From: Rhopalosiphum padi
Taxonomy: Eukaryota > Arthropoda > Insecta > Hemiptera > Aphididae
DNA length: 64,000 bases
Assembly (NCBI RefSeq): GCF_020882245.1
Contig: NC_083597.1
Coordinates: 12,062,581-12,126,580, forward strand
Reading direction: 5' to 3'
Below are positions 36,678 through 50,800 of the stretch, one piece after another; position 1 is the stretch's first letter, and each line of letters begins with the position of its first letter. Under the pieces are notes generated by a model, which made no database searches, was not told the DNA's origin, and was given only the letters and a program-made list of their open reading frames with translations. The translations under genes and the position numbers were made by a program.

Positions 36678-36685
36678 ATTCTCTT

Positions 36686-39600
36686 AGAATATAATATATT
36701 GAATAATATAATAATATATGTGGCAGTACTATACCTAGTATATTTTATAAAATAATACTGTTAGATAGATTCTATAAATTGTAATTTCGAACCAATTTTG
36801 AACACAGTAGAAAGCAAGTCGGACCCTCGGAGTAAACAACACTAAAGAGTGTTGCGTTTAATTTATATACAATTATACAATGAAACCAACGGTCGAACAA
36901 CAATTTTTTATCATTTTAATACTATAAATAAATTATAATTTTTCATTTAACAGTGGTATTCGTTTGCACATCGTGTGGGTACGTATATGATCTTAATTGC
37001 ATCGGTGAAATACGTTTTGAAGTTTGAAACATATTATAATTGTATTCGTTGGCGCAATAATAATATTTCGTCCGGTTTTCGATTTGTGTAGCACACTAAC
37101 ACCGCTCAATGTAGTGTGTCTGACCCCATATAATTTTTTTCAACATAAAACGCCGATAAATATACACTGATTTTTGCGCAGTTACCCGTGTCTCCTTTTT
37201 TACTGCCACGCGCGACAATGGCAAATATAATATCGTAAATACACGCACACGATAAAACGTGCATGAGATTTTCGATTTAGATTAACCACTTTTAAAATGT
37301 ACGTTTATTATAAATACCGATGATATTACGCTTCGAATCGTAAAATTGTTCACCGATTTTGAGTTTTTTTTTTTATGTACGGTTGTTGATTTTATTGTTT
37401 TATAAACCGATAACCACGTTGGATTCACAACATTTCTCGATAGATCGTGAAAATAATAGTGGATATAATATTGTGAAAGTGGAGTAGGGGACTCATCTGT
37501 CACCTGTAGCTGTAGGTTTTCTGAGCTCGGAAACATTTAAAAATTAAATCCAATACAAAATTATTTGATTCCTGTAATAATTGTAAATAGCTATCAGTCG
37601 ACTTTTTAAAACGTGAATAAAATTTACCTTAAGTTTAAATTAACACGTGCCATTTTGGACAGAGAATCTTTCGTTTTAAATTTTTGGTGTGAATGATTAA
37701 TTCATTATGTAATCCACGTCTTAAACTAAATATTTTAAACCATAATATCCCAATACATATCTCATGCATAGTACATTAACATCATTATAATAGAGTGCAT
37801 TTATTTTGTATTAAGTACCTATAAACTTAAGCTCACAATATATTTAATTCAATTGTATAACCTTGAAAATAAAAATGTTTAAATCCATCAATTTATATTT
37901 GTTTAATTTGCATTCTTTAACTATAATATTTTTTTATCGACTAAAATAAATTTGAAAATTTTCTCACAATTTTCATTTAATTTTAAAAGTTAATACATAA
38001 AATAGTTTCTCCCATTTTTTATGTTACTATACTTATTAATATAGCAATAGTCGTAAACAAATAAATTTTCATTTTATCATTTTTAATTATTTATTAGTTT
38101 ATCGCTTTTGTTTGTACTTATTTATAGGTATCTTTATTTTTTATTTAAATTATCAATTTTCATCATCAATGAACTACTAATTTGTATTTATTGTTTAAAA
38201 TTATGTGCATTCTTTATCAAACAACTTGATGAATAATACTGGAAAGCCGAAAGTGGATAAAAACTCTGATTGGATATTTTGATTATGTTACCAAAAAAAA
38301 ATCTCAACATTATTATAGAGCATAAACATTTTATACACAATGCGTTAAGTATCGGAAGATGAAACTTTAAAAACAATTGTTCATTTCTATTGTCTTGTCA
38401 ATGTATATACATATTTTTTTATGAAGTTATTTATAAATATACCTAACACTTAAAATAAAATATAATATAAAAAATATTTGATGTATGATAATACAATAGC
38501 ATTGTAAATATAAGATTTAAAACCCATCATGACATTATAACATTTTTAATATAAGCATATTGTCTTGCAAACAATGATCAAACAATTTGAAAAAATTATT
38601 TCAGAAAAAGTTTATACACAAAAGTAAAAAAAATAATACCTACTCTATAAAGTCAATAGTATTTTATTAATGGATGATTGCGCATTGGAATTTATTACGA
38701 TCACTTTTTACGGCGTTTTAAATATAAGGTCTTCCCACGAACACATAAGAACACTATCTTTGAATTTATAGTTAGATACGATAAATTAAAAGAAAAATAT
38801 AATTCGGCTATGGTCACGAGGACAAGACAAAGCGAGTGTTGTATGCGTACGGGTTTAATCTGCTCGGACAAACTTTGGCCCGGACATTCGTAGATCCGAT
38901 GAGTATTGGAATGCAAAGCCCCTGTGGGCCATTTCCTTAAAACAATACACGCAAATAACTGTGGTTAGTACTTAGGGTGTTTTATAATATATTATAATAG
39001 TCGGTCCGTTTCGAGATTTCTCTCTCTAACTTTGGTTTTGTTTCTCTCTCAGTTAGGAGTTATAATAGCATAAAGTATACAGTGAAGTTTTCTGAATAAA
39101 AAGGATGATAGGTTGCCACCAGGAATTTATGTTGTAGATTTTCCTTATTTTTTTTTGTACGCTTGAGTACAATAAAGAAAGTATTTTGTTTTAATTAAAC
39201 AAACAATTATTTATTCGTGTCAGTGTTTTTTAATTTTAACTTGAAAAAAATTTCAAATATTAACATCAGAGTTGGGGTAAAATATTAACTTTTCAGATTA
39301 GTGTTTTTGCACAAATGGTTAAAACAAAATTACGTCGTACCGTGTGCTCCGGCGAATTAGAATTATAATGTTACAATAATGTAGGTAACAGGAAAAACAA
39401 AACAAAATCAACCAAAATATTGAAAAAATATATATATTATTATATAATATCAAATAATCTAAAATAAACGAATCTGTAAAGATTAACACTAGGAAATATT
39501 TTTATTACTATTCCATTATTGACGAATAGACATTGGCTATATTAGTAAAGTCTGAATATAGTTGCCTATAATCTATATAGAGTGAATTTATATAATAATA

Positions 39601-40305
39601 TAAAACTCAAATTATATTAGCTCTCGTATTATGCACGTATTATGTAAGATAATGCATTTATTTAAAAATTACTATGCCTTCCATAGATTTAAATGTTAAT
39701 TACATTTAAATAATACAAATTGTAAAATAATTTAGAATAATAAATAAATAACCACACTATAAGTACCTAGTAATATATCGCTATATTATTCATATGTCTC
39801 CGTCATAATTTATATAAGTTTAAAATGCTAATATTAGATAAAGCCATAAATAATACCATATGGATACTAAAAAAAAAAAATTAGAGTGAGAATTAAGAGT
39901 AGAACGGTATTGAAGCATACCAATATATCTTCAACGTAAATTCGTGGATAAGGAAATCCCCGTAAATCTTTTTTGTTTATAAAGTAATAGCTGCAACATT
40001 CGTAAAAAACCCTCATATACCAAATACTTTTTCAAACTTTTCTTCCCCACGGACCTATCACTATTAATAGTGTGTCCGAACACATATATAGTCAAACGGT
40101 CATTTAAAGAAATAAATCAGTTTTTTGATTATTATTTTTTTTTTGCCATATGCGCAAAAACTAGGTTGTAACGTCAAATGTATATAATAAAATAAAGTAG
40201 ACTTGTGAAACTCAGACGAGCTATAATATTTTTTTTTTACGGTGAACCATTTAACGATTTCTTGTACGCGATAACGTATTTGATAACAAGTTGAGCCACT
40301 TATCA
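36686..40305. other. Region without a recognised gene, partly G+C-balanced
   Basis: Patches near 36960-37530 and 38670-39060 are less A+T-rich. The 84-codon - frame at 37282-37536 and the 71-codon + frame at 38678-38893 match nothing I know. The latter lies in sequence (GGACAAGACAAAGCGAGTG) that looks like a dispersed repeat. Confidence 0.45.
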
Positions 40306-40313
40306 TTATACAC

Positions 40314-40520
40314 CAGTAGTTCTCAAAGTTTTTCTACTTGTGGTAGAACTCTCTTTTTAAACGGAAGTTTTCTCACGGCGCCCATTCGTTATAATTAAAA
40401 ATAGGAAGCTACCGCCGTACTTTGGATTTTAAAACTATTTTTTACCAGATAATATTTCACGACGCCCCTAAAAGAATCGTGGTTCTACAAAGTGCCATGG
40501 TACACCCTTTGAAATCACAG
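40314..40520. mobile_element. hAT (Charlie-like) MITE, about 207 bp
   Basis: The left end CAGTAGTTCTCAAAGTTTTT is close to the well-known hAT end CAGTGGTTCTCAAAC. The right end on the other strand reads CTGTGATTTCAAAGGG. The flanks TTATACAC (40306-40313) and AGATACAC (40521-40528) agree at six of eight bases, compatible with an old 8-bp target duplication. The inner strings CGGCGCCCATTCG and CGACGCCCCTAAAAG are part of the same diverged inverted structure. Confidence 0.62.
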
Positions 40521-40528
40521 AGATACAC

Positions 40529-43500
40529 TTTAATTCATCAGTAAAGCTAATGATTGTGTAATCGTTCTACGTTTATTACAGCTGTGGATCGATGTTAGGA
40601 CAACTATAACAAATAAGTAATAACCCGAAAATGCATACACTATATTATTTTATTAACCACTGTCTAAAGTTTGTTTCAATTTTGTGTAGTCAGTGGACTC
40701 AAAATTCACAAGTAATTTCCACACTTACCAAACACGAAATCGACACGTTCCGGGTTCGACTGATCAAAAGATCACGTGCAGCACTTCTCCGCTGCTTTTA
40801 AAACATCTTTGGGGTTAGCGAATAACTACTGACGTCGGGTTTTTGTTAGTAAGTAGAACTTGTGAAGTTTAATATTACAATATAAAAATTCTATTTTTTC
40901 TGTAAATTTCAAAAGACAATATTATTATTATTATTATTATTGTTATTGGGTATTAAAAAATCTAACTATATCTATATATCTACTATATTTTTTTTGAAAG
41001 TAAAAATACATTAGTTTTTAAACATTTTATTAATAAACGTAATCAGAATAGTTATACAAAAAAAATGCACTACAACAATCGATCTTTAATCACTAACGAA
41101 CAATATATAAATAATATATATATATATATAATATGTATAATGTATATTATATGTATTCTGTCATCTCCGCCTGGCGCCAACGTTTTTTGCTCCAATGATA
41201 CAATATCCGCTGAATTGCTTTTTTCCCGCCCGGATAGACTTATTTCGCAAACCATTACCTTATTTATTTACGACTTTTACCCTCGTTAGTGCTATACACG
41301 ACTAACGCTGCAGCAGTGCAGCCCTGCACACCTGTCGCGTTAAAAACTGTTTTGTTTCCCGCACGCAGATGGACTCGAATGAAACGAAACAATTAATATC
41401 TACAATTTTAATTACCTACTCTTAATTACGAAATATTTCCAAATGGCTGTATGCTCTCTTTACCCAGCGTTTCAATGAAATGTCTTTATTATGTTTATTG
41501 TTTATATCTATAGGTTCACATTAAGTTTATGTATTTAAAAATAATTGATTATAAATTTTCTTTTATACAGATCGAATATTTTAATTCACAATATAGTTAC
41601 ATTTGTTGTAAATAATAATACTTGTTTTTAAATATTTTGTTTTATTGTCATTGTATTGGCATTATTTTCAAAATGTGTTTGTTTGATCAAACGAATAATA
41701 TAATAACGTTTTCCAAAAATCATTTACAGATTGTGTATAATATACTGCTATATAATAATAATAAAATGAACTGTAATAGTTATTAACTAAAGGCTCTAAA
41801 AATAAAATAATAAAACATTACATTTGTAAGTATTCAGATTATTTTATAAGAATATAACATATTATTATTATAAACATTCTATATTTGTCTATCACCACAC
41901 ATAAACATATTTTAAAACCTATAAAATATAATATAATTTTATAATATTTTGAGAATATAAATCTATAACAAATTCATGATGAAATATAAAATATATTTTA
42001 TAAATAAAAACAAAAATGTATTATTTCCTTTTAAATTTTATAATTTTAATTGCAAAATCGTTTTTGTACATTTTAATTTTCGTTTGTATTTAACAATGAT
42101 AAATTTAATTTATTATAGAAGTTACAAAATATTAATACATAAATATATATTATAACTTAATATCACAATAGTGAACAAAGGACACTTAGTTGTTACTTAT
42201 TATTAATTTAGTGTCATTACCAGAAACTATATGAAATATAGTAGGTACATTATTTAGTATTCTTATCTAGTCTGTGTCATAACATTACTATATTATATTA
42301 TGTTCCATGTAGGTAGGTGGTCAACAATAATAATGATGACTACTAAAATGTTCATTTATCTTATTTTAAAAGTATTAGATTATATAGTTTAATAAATTAG
42401 GATTATTATAGAACACATACGTCTAGAACAAATCACGAAAATTTGGATTAGAAAATTTATTAAATTAAATACAATTTTTACTATTTACCTTTTTATTCTT
42501 TTTTTTAAAACAATTCTTATTTGTTGAAACATTTTTTTTTTATTATTATTAAATTATCTTAATTTGAAAATATAAGTTTTGATTATTTAATATTAGAGGC
42601 TATAGAATGTACTATGTTTCTATGTTTTAAAAATTATTTTTAACAAAATTTCAATCGCTTTTTCAACATTAAATTTATACTTATATTTAATTTATTTTTC
42701 GATGAAAAAGATATTATATTATGGTTAGAAACATGTTTAGTATGCGTTGTGTGATACTTATTTAATATTTTAATGTTTTTTTCTACCTGAAATTAGATTC
42801 TGAGCAGAGCAATGAGTAGGTACTTATTGATTTTGCAATGATGCAAGTGTTTTTTTTTTTGTGTGTGTCTGTAACTACCTTTTGCCTTTAACCTATAACT
42901 TTGAGAGTGGTTTCTGATAACGAATTGGCACTAATTGGTACTGTGATTAGAAAATACATAGTCACACCTTATTTTTACTAGCAATTCAAGTTAACATTTT
43001 TAACAAAATTCGTCAATATCATGAAATTTTTCCAACTATTTTTTAGACAAAAATGCTTGTAAACAAAATAAAATTGCCAAATAACAATATAAAATATACA
43101 TACATTAAATAAACCCAATGGCCATTTGAAATATCTACTCATTAATAATATATACTAGGCACATACTATACAGCAGAGCATTTTTTGTTTCTGTAGACTT
43201 AAACGTTTTTCCATTGCTTAAACTTCAGTAAATTCCTTTTTCGTATAATGTGATTTTTCGGCATACAGTAACAGTTTATATAATTTAGTTTAATATATTA
43301 TCTTTGCTCTGTGGAAGTTTTTTAAATTATTAGTTTGTGTTGAAACTAAGTTATATTCAAAGAAAATGTTTGAAAACTATTCAGTAATTAAAAATACAGT
43401 CCTCAGTAAAATATATATTATATCCACTTCTACTCACCACTTAATCATGTAGATAAATACTTAAATTTGTATTTAAACATTTTGAAAGCACCAAGATATA

Positions 43501-44587
43501 ATAGATTTTTATACATTTATAATAAATTCTCGTGATAATGTATTAAACTATACTGTAAATTGTAATTGAATATTATGTTATGTTAGTAAATTTCCAAATT
43601 ATTGCCATATTGTATAATAGGTATTTTACAGTAAATAATAAAGTTGTCAAAGACCACTTGCACACCTCAAGCAAGACAATCAATCAGATATATGACACGT
43701 GATACATCTCTTTACTTGACACATACTGTACGAAACATATCGAAATTATATTATGATAACCATCATAGTATACCATAATTGGTTTGATATTGTCGATATT
43801 GAATATACTAAACATTATATAATATTATATAAACGTATATAAATAACATCGTATGCCTGCTATAAAATAAATATATATTAAACACATACACAAGTGTTCA
43901 TTTATTGACTTTGAAAATATAACGACAATATTTTTATGATTTCTATGAAACTTTAACGTTTGAGAGTATCTATAACCTTATAAAAATAGCCTTTTATGGA
44001 GTTTATTATATTTATCAATTTAATGTACGTCCATTGTATGTATCGTGTACATGGTTATAAGTGATAATGAGAATATATTATATAAATATTATACCCATTT
44101 ATAAAATGTTAAACGGTATACAACAAAATATAAAATCATACATACCTAGCTAATAGTTATAAAAAACGAATTTAATACGTTTTACTATTAACAAAGTTAA
44201 AACGTTATTTTATACCATTCTGACTAAAAAAATGAAATACAATTTACATTATGGTAATAAAAATGTGTTTTAAAACAATTTTTATATTTATATTACTGTG
44301 CATAATATAATAACAAAGTGTAACACGCTATAGGTACCTAAAATCTAAGTATTTCACGCGCGTTTGAAAACATATTATTATAATATTAATTATTGAAAGT
44401 TTCTGATACGTTTTTTTTTTCAATTTAATGCTCAAATGTTACGTGTACGATTTATGTATTATATTATTCGTATAATCATATTTCACATAATGAAATTAAA
44501 TATATAGCAACCTGCAGTCATTTCAAAAAACACGAATATCTAATTATCTACGTGTAACTTGTTTGTACCTATAATAAGGAACCTAAT
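40529..44587. other. A+T-rich region without a recognised gene
   Basis: A G+C-balanced patch at 41150-41460 and a dispersed-repeat relative at about 42798-42820. No coding exon supported. Confidence 0.45.
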
Positions 44588-44630
44588 ATATATATATATT
44601 ATAAATAATATACATATATATACACACATA

Positions 44631-44666
44631 TTACATACGTAAATACATACTTACATACATACATAC

Positions 44667-44701
<35 letters not shown>

Positions 44702-44803
44702 CATACATACATACATACATACATACATACATACATACATACATACATACATACATACATACATACATACAAACAAACAAACAAAAAAACATACATACAT
44801 ACA
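44631..44803. repeat. (TACA)n microsatellite
   Basis: About 170 bases of TACA units, interrupted by TTACA variants on the left and by an AAAC run on the right (44770-44789), with a TA-rich run directly upstream at 44588-44630. The long Tyr-Val-Cys-Met frames on the - strand at 44599-44861 are only translations of this repeat. Confidence 0.97.
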
Positions 44804-47800
44804 CTCCTGAAATATTTTCAAAAATATTCCTATACATTATTAACTGTATTATGCACCACATATTATAATATTACAGTATTATTTATTAACAGAGTATCGT
44901 TAGTATAATAATGTACAGTACATTTAAACTCTTTTACTTTTACGAATATTTTGTCATATTAATTGCACTTACGCATTAAACCAATGAAAAGTAATTTCAT
45001 AACCAAACAACTTATTGTTTATTTTTAAATTAAAATAAAACGATTTTCGCTCACCGCCCACACAATGTATACAGATGCTTGATAATTAGTTTTACCAATA
45101 TGAATTAAAAATATGGCGCATTTAATTTTCGTTTATTTAAAACTGAAAATCGTTACTTAAAAAAGATAAAAGATTATATTTTGTTATCTTGAATTCTATC
45201 TTTATTTTTTATGTTTTTATCACAAGCTTGGGAAAAAGTTCCACTTTCTCTAGTCATTGGATCAAAAATACTGCCTTCTACCGATAACAATGAACTGCAG
45301 CTGAATCAAAGCACTTACACACAACAACAAAATGATGACTATATCATAATAGACATTCGCAATCACAAACCATATAAGATATAGTTTTTAATACATTTCA
45401 TGTAACAGGAACGATGAATTTAAAAAATTCAATTTTATTTTTTGATGAAATGGTTAGTTTATAAATTACGTACATAGCTATTATTACTTACTTACTTTCT
45501 AATTACTTGCTATACTTATTATTCTTATAAAATAATTTTTATTTCTTATAAAATTAAAAAATTCTCTAATATTAAAAACATATAAAAATGATTATATTTA
45601 TAATTAAATGTTCAGCTATTTATTAATTTTGAAATCTAGTTAGTTAAATATTTTATTTTATAATATAATTAATTGGAAAAAATATAACTAAACACAAAAT
45701 TAAACTCTTGTCAAAATTTTACATAATTAAATTGATATTAAAATATGATTTCGTTACTGTAAACTACACAATGTAATAAACCATTATTATTTCCAAGAAA
45801 GTTTGACGCACAATTGTATATTTTACTGAATTAAAAAAAAAAAATCTACATTAAATCCATGAAAAAATATGAATGTTTCAACAATACATACTAAAGTATC
45901 ATTCATTTTTTAGATTATAAGCTAACTGAAGATTTATATTAATTTTATTGACAAGAATTTTTATAAAAACTTTCTTAGAACATTTAAAGTACTTCAAAAG
46001 TCTCGTGTACCCAACTACTATTAATCGAGACAACTACAAACTACAGTAAGTTTTTGGAAATTTTATTGTAAAATGGTTGTAAGCATTAGAATACATTTAA
46101 AATTAAAATTTCATTTTAGTTTAATCAAAATTATTATTAACTATGCAATCATTTCAATTTTTAAAAAGGTTATCATTTCAGATAAGGTATTTATAAGGAT
46201 TTTTGAAGTAAAAAAAAAACTAGCAATATTCCGAATAAAATATTATTGTCTTAAAAAAAACTGTTGGTATTTCTTGAGAAAAGTTGTTTTTTTTTATATA
46301 TATATAATAATTAACGTTTTGTAATAATAATAATAATAATAATAATAAATTCTACAACGTGTCAGGACATTTCAAATAAGCACTCAGTATTGGTAACTAT
46401 TACAAATAATATAAATAATTTTAATCGTTTGTTATGTTTTAGTTCCAATAGCTAAGCTCCAGATGATTAAAATCCGATAATATTTCGAGACTACACAATT
46501 ATGCACATATCAAACAGCGTGTTCATTAATGTCAATATCATTAAATTAACAATATAAGTAGATACCTACGTGTACAATGGATATATGGACATGCAAAAAA
46601 AAAATTTATTATACCAATATGTTGGTATAAAATTAAATTTGGTGAGCCGATGCCGGAACCATTATTAAAATTCAAACGGCAATTCGATGAAATCGAAAAA
46701 AACGGCATTTTCTTCGAATTGGATCTTCAAAATCTTCGATTCTAGATAGAAAAATACTATCTTTATTTATCGTATATCTAAATATATATATATATCACAA
46801 AATCGTGTACTCGAAATAAAAGTGATATTATTACACTACACTATGGCCGAATTCTTTTTTGACAAAAGATGAAAAAATAACATACAAGAAACAATACATT
46901 TTATATATAATATATATTACAGCGTATTATTTTATATATATCACACTCATGAGTCATGACTCTTATATTGGTGCGTGGCGCGTGCCGGATGGCGTAGCAG
47001 CAGAAAATAAAATATATAATATCACGCACGGTGGTGATACAAATACAGTTTGACGATCATTGCCGTAATAGGTATACGACGAGAATTGGATTTACACCAT
47101 ATTTTGGTAATCGAAATTGAAAGAGAGTCTTTCCCCGCCACTACGCCATTGTAATGCGAATTGATGAAAAATATGACCCATTTTTAATATATATATATTA
47201 TATACACACTGTAATAACACTCGTGTTGTGGGTAAGGGAAACCCTTAATTGTAGATCGCTATATTTATTTCGACCAAAGGGAAAAATATAAAAATATTTT
47301 TGAAAATGTTTTTTTTTTCCTACACCCGAAAGCGTCTGGACGCAGGAAATTAGATTACGTGAAAATAGGAAATTGTACTCGATTCCTGTAGGAGAGCCGA
47401 GATACTTTCCGATAAGGCGGACGTGCAGTAATTGACAGATACGGATATACATCATGCACACAAGTACGTGCGGTATATTATATTAGTGTATAATATAGTA
47501 GTTGCGGTGTTTATGCATTTTATCTGTATAATATTATATACCATTATATAAGGTGTCCAGTTAATAACATTTTTATTTTTTACAATACATTTTTAAATGA
47601 GAATAATTTTTGTAAATTATTTCAATTGTAATTTAGTCGATTTTATTTATTAATATTTACTGCAAATGAATAATAAATCTTTGCATGCGAAAAACGATTC
47701 TGAGTAAAGATAGTCTGTTAGGTGGTGTCTGGCTATATTACCTACTAATAATTTATGTTTTATGATATTATGTTTATTAATATTGCTATATTGAGTAATA

Positions 47801-50800
47801 TTATGGCAAGTTAAATTATTTTTTTCTCTCATTGCATTTATCATAATATAATTTATTTTTGTTATTATTATTATTAATATTCTAATAATGTATATTAATA
47901 TCATAAATTATAATTATTATTCATTTTAGAGACAATACTAATTACCATTGAACAATGAATAGGTACATAAAATACCTGTAAATAGGAAATAGCTTAAAAT
48001 TAATCTAAATGGTTTGAATACAAAATTGTATTATACCTATCTAAAAGTTTCAAATTCTTCGTAAGTAAAACAACTAAAATTGTTCTTCTCCGTTTAAATC
48101 TAAAATTTATTAAAAAATTGAACTTAAAATGCCTATGTATCTTCAAAGTAGTATTTTATTATTTTCAATTAACTATAATTACATCTTATGAGGAAACTTG
48201 TATTACATTTTACGTAATTATGTTGTACATCGGTTGCTAGGGGCAACTTAGGTACCGTAACGCGAAATTATAATATTTTAATGAAAAATCTATCATGATT
48301 AGGAAAAAATGTATCCAGCCCAAAAACAAATTTGTGATAAAAAATCTTAGTTAAAAAATATTTACAAATACCATATCAAATATATTGGTGCTAAGTAATT
48401 CATTTAATTTATTATCCATGTCTAAATAACTAACTACAACTACTTATGATTATTATAAATACATTTATATTGCTTATGTCTAATAAATGTTAAAAAAAAT
48501 CTGGTAATGTATCTGAAAAAAATGTATATTAAAAAATATTATAAAATATTAATCTCCATCAGATTTTCAAATAAAGATTAAAATACAGCTTGAGTGATTT
48601 AGAGTGGTTAGTACATACAATGTATAACGCTATACACGTCTCTAAAAAAATTAATTTCTTATTATAATAATTTATTTATATATTTTTTTTTTTTTTACAA
48701 CATTTTAATACGATATAACAAACTTTTTAAAAGAAAATATCCAAAAAACGAGAATATGTATACAATTTTAATATAAAATATCTTTTAATTTATAATTTTA
48801 TTTTCGTATAATAGTAGGTATTTAATTGTCATACAAACTGAATAATAATTATTGTAAGCGACACAAATACGCCACGAGTATGTACTTTTAGTATTTCATT
48901 TTTTCACTTAACTGATATATTTTTTTTTTAAATAACTACAGAAATAAAAATAAAAATACCTAGTTAAATATTCATATTTCTAGGTAATAATGTAAAAAAA
49001 ACTTTGAGTTGTTATTTAAAATACATAAAACAAAGTTTTAATGTCAGCCTTGTACATCAAATGGTATAAAAACCATATTCTTTCAAAATCATAAAAATTG
49101 GATCAAACTGTATGTATATCTATAATATATTTACATTAGCATAGGTAGTATATCAATTATTATATAAAAAGAAATATTAAAGTATACATAATGTGTATTT
49201 ATGCGTATATATATATATATTACTACATCTTTATTATATATAATATATGCGTTTGACGGCAAAATAATTATGGGAACAGATGTAAACGGGACAATTGATT
49301 AGCTGGTTCATTTGCCATCGTTTGTATAGAGATGGGACAGCGGCCGGTCGGGGTCAGTGGTGATGAAGAGGAGAGTGAAAACTGAACGATATGTATTATT
49401 ATCATATTGTATCATATATGTTGGTAATTTTATCAACGTATTTATCCATTATAATAACCTACCCAGACGGATTTTTTTCATATATTTATATATATATAAT
49501 ATATTCGAGTAATAGTAACTTAACCATCCCGCCATGATCCGGAACGTCGGATCATTAACTTTTTCTGGCTATTTTTTTTTACATACACTCTTATAATAAT
49601 AAACTCCTATAATATACTTATGAATAAACTGTAATAGGTATATAAGAACAGACAAAAAAAATGGTAAATAAATAAAACGTTTTTATTATTAATGTTTTTG
49701 TTGTTGTTTTTTTACCGACTGCACTTTATTGCGAATATATAACATATTCGGCGCGATATAAAAAAAAAACAATATATAATAGATTATAATATTAAACACC
49801 AATTGAAAATTATTCTGTTACTTCGTGAATATAATTTTGTGTATAAAAAATTGTCTATAAAAACAAACGCCACACATTCAACTCAGTATTATTCTACTCT
49901 CTAGCGCCATAATTGCACTTCAGCTCATAACAATAATAAAATTCATTTAAAAAAATTATAAAAATATTGTAAATAATTAGCGTTTACAACATTTTTTATT
50001 ATATAAAAACATCCATGACTAGACTATTCATGTTATTGTCTATTATTAACACAACTATAGTATTTAATAAATTGTATCTCCTCTAATGGGCGGCCATCCT
50101 TCGGCCTTACAATGTATATTATGTTTTCTTAATCATTCTTTCATTCGGTATAATTTTGTTTATTGTTCAATATTGTCTAAATAAATCAGTGTAGACACAT
50201 GTTAAATAAAATACTGCTATGTTTGCTTTAATGTAATTTTGCGTCGGTCCCTACATCAGAATCCGATGAGAAATTGTATATATAAAATAATTAAGGTTAA
50301 ATTAATAATATGTTAGGTATAAAAGTTACAGAAAAAAGGTTCCCCGTGTCTATATAATATATCATTTAGTTCAAACTTTCTGCAGAAGTTTAAAAAATAA
50401 TAATTTTCATACAGTCTGCAATATTTTAATAGGACAAACCACAACGTGAAATTTTGAAATGAAACTTTTCTGGCCACTGTGATTAAAATACTAACCACTA
50501 AAAAGCTAATCAAAAACTTTTGGATGATTATATTTAAATTTACATTATCCCTAAAGAGTCTACGCCAACAAGTATTTGGCAGTTTTTAATTGGATTACTC
50601 GTCATTGCATCGGGCGTCATAGCTAAGTTTACCCGATAATAAATAATAATAAATAATAACAAATAACAATATTAAATAAATAAATTGAAAAAAATATTCA
50701 ACAATGGGAATTAACCCATGTTTTCGTCGAGACGACAGGCTGCTTTCAATATCATGTACGTCGAAATATGCGTCAGACGCGCTTTTGTCGGATTGGATTA

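Noticed and set aside
44599..44861. Tyr-Val-Cys-Met repeat proteins on the - strand
   Set aside because: Translation of the TACA microsatellite only.
46859..47053. 64-codon + strand frame in a G+C-balanced patch
   Set aside because: Starts at TTG; the part after the first ATG is about 34 codons and matches nothing known.
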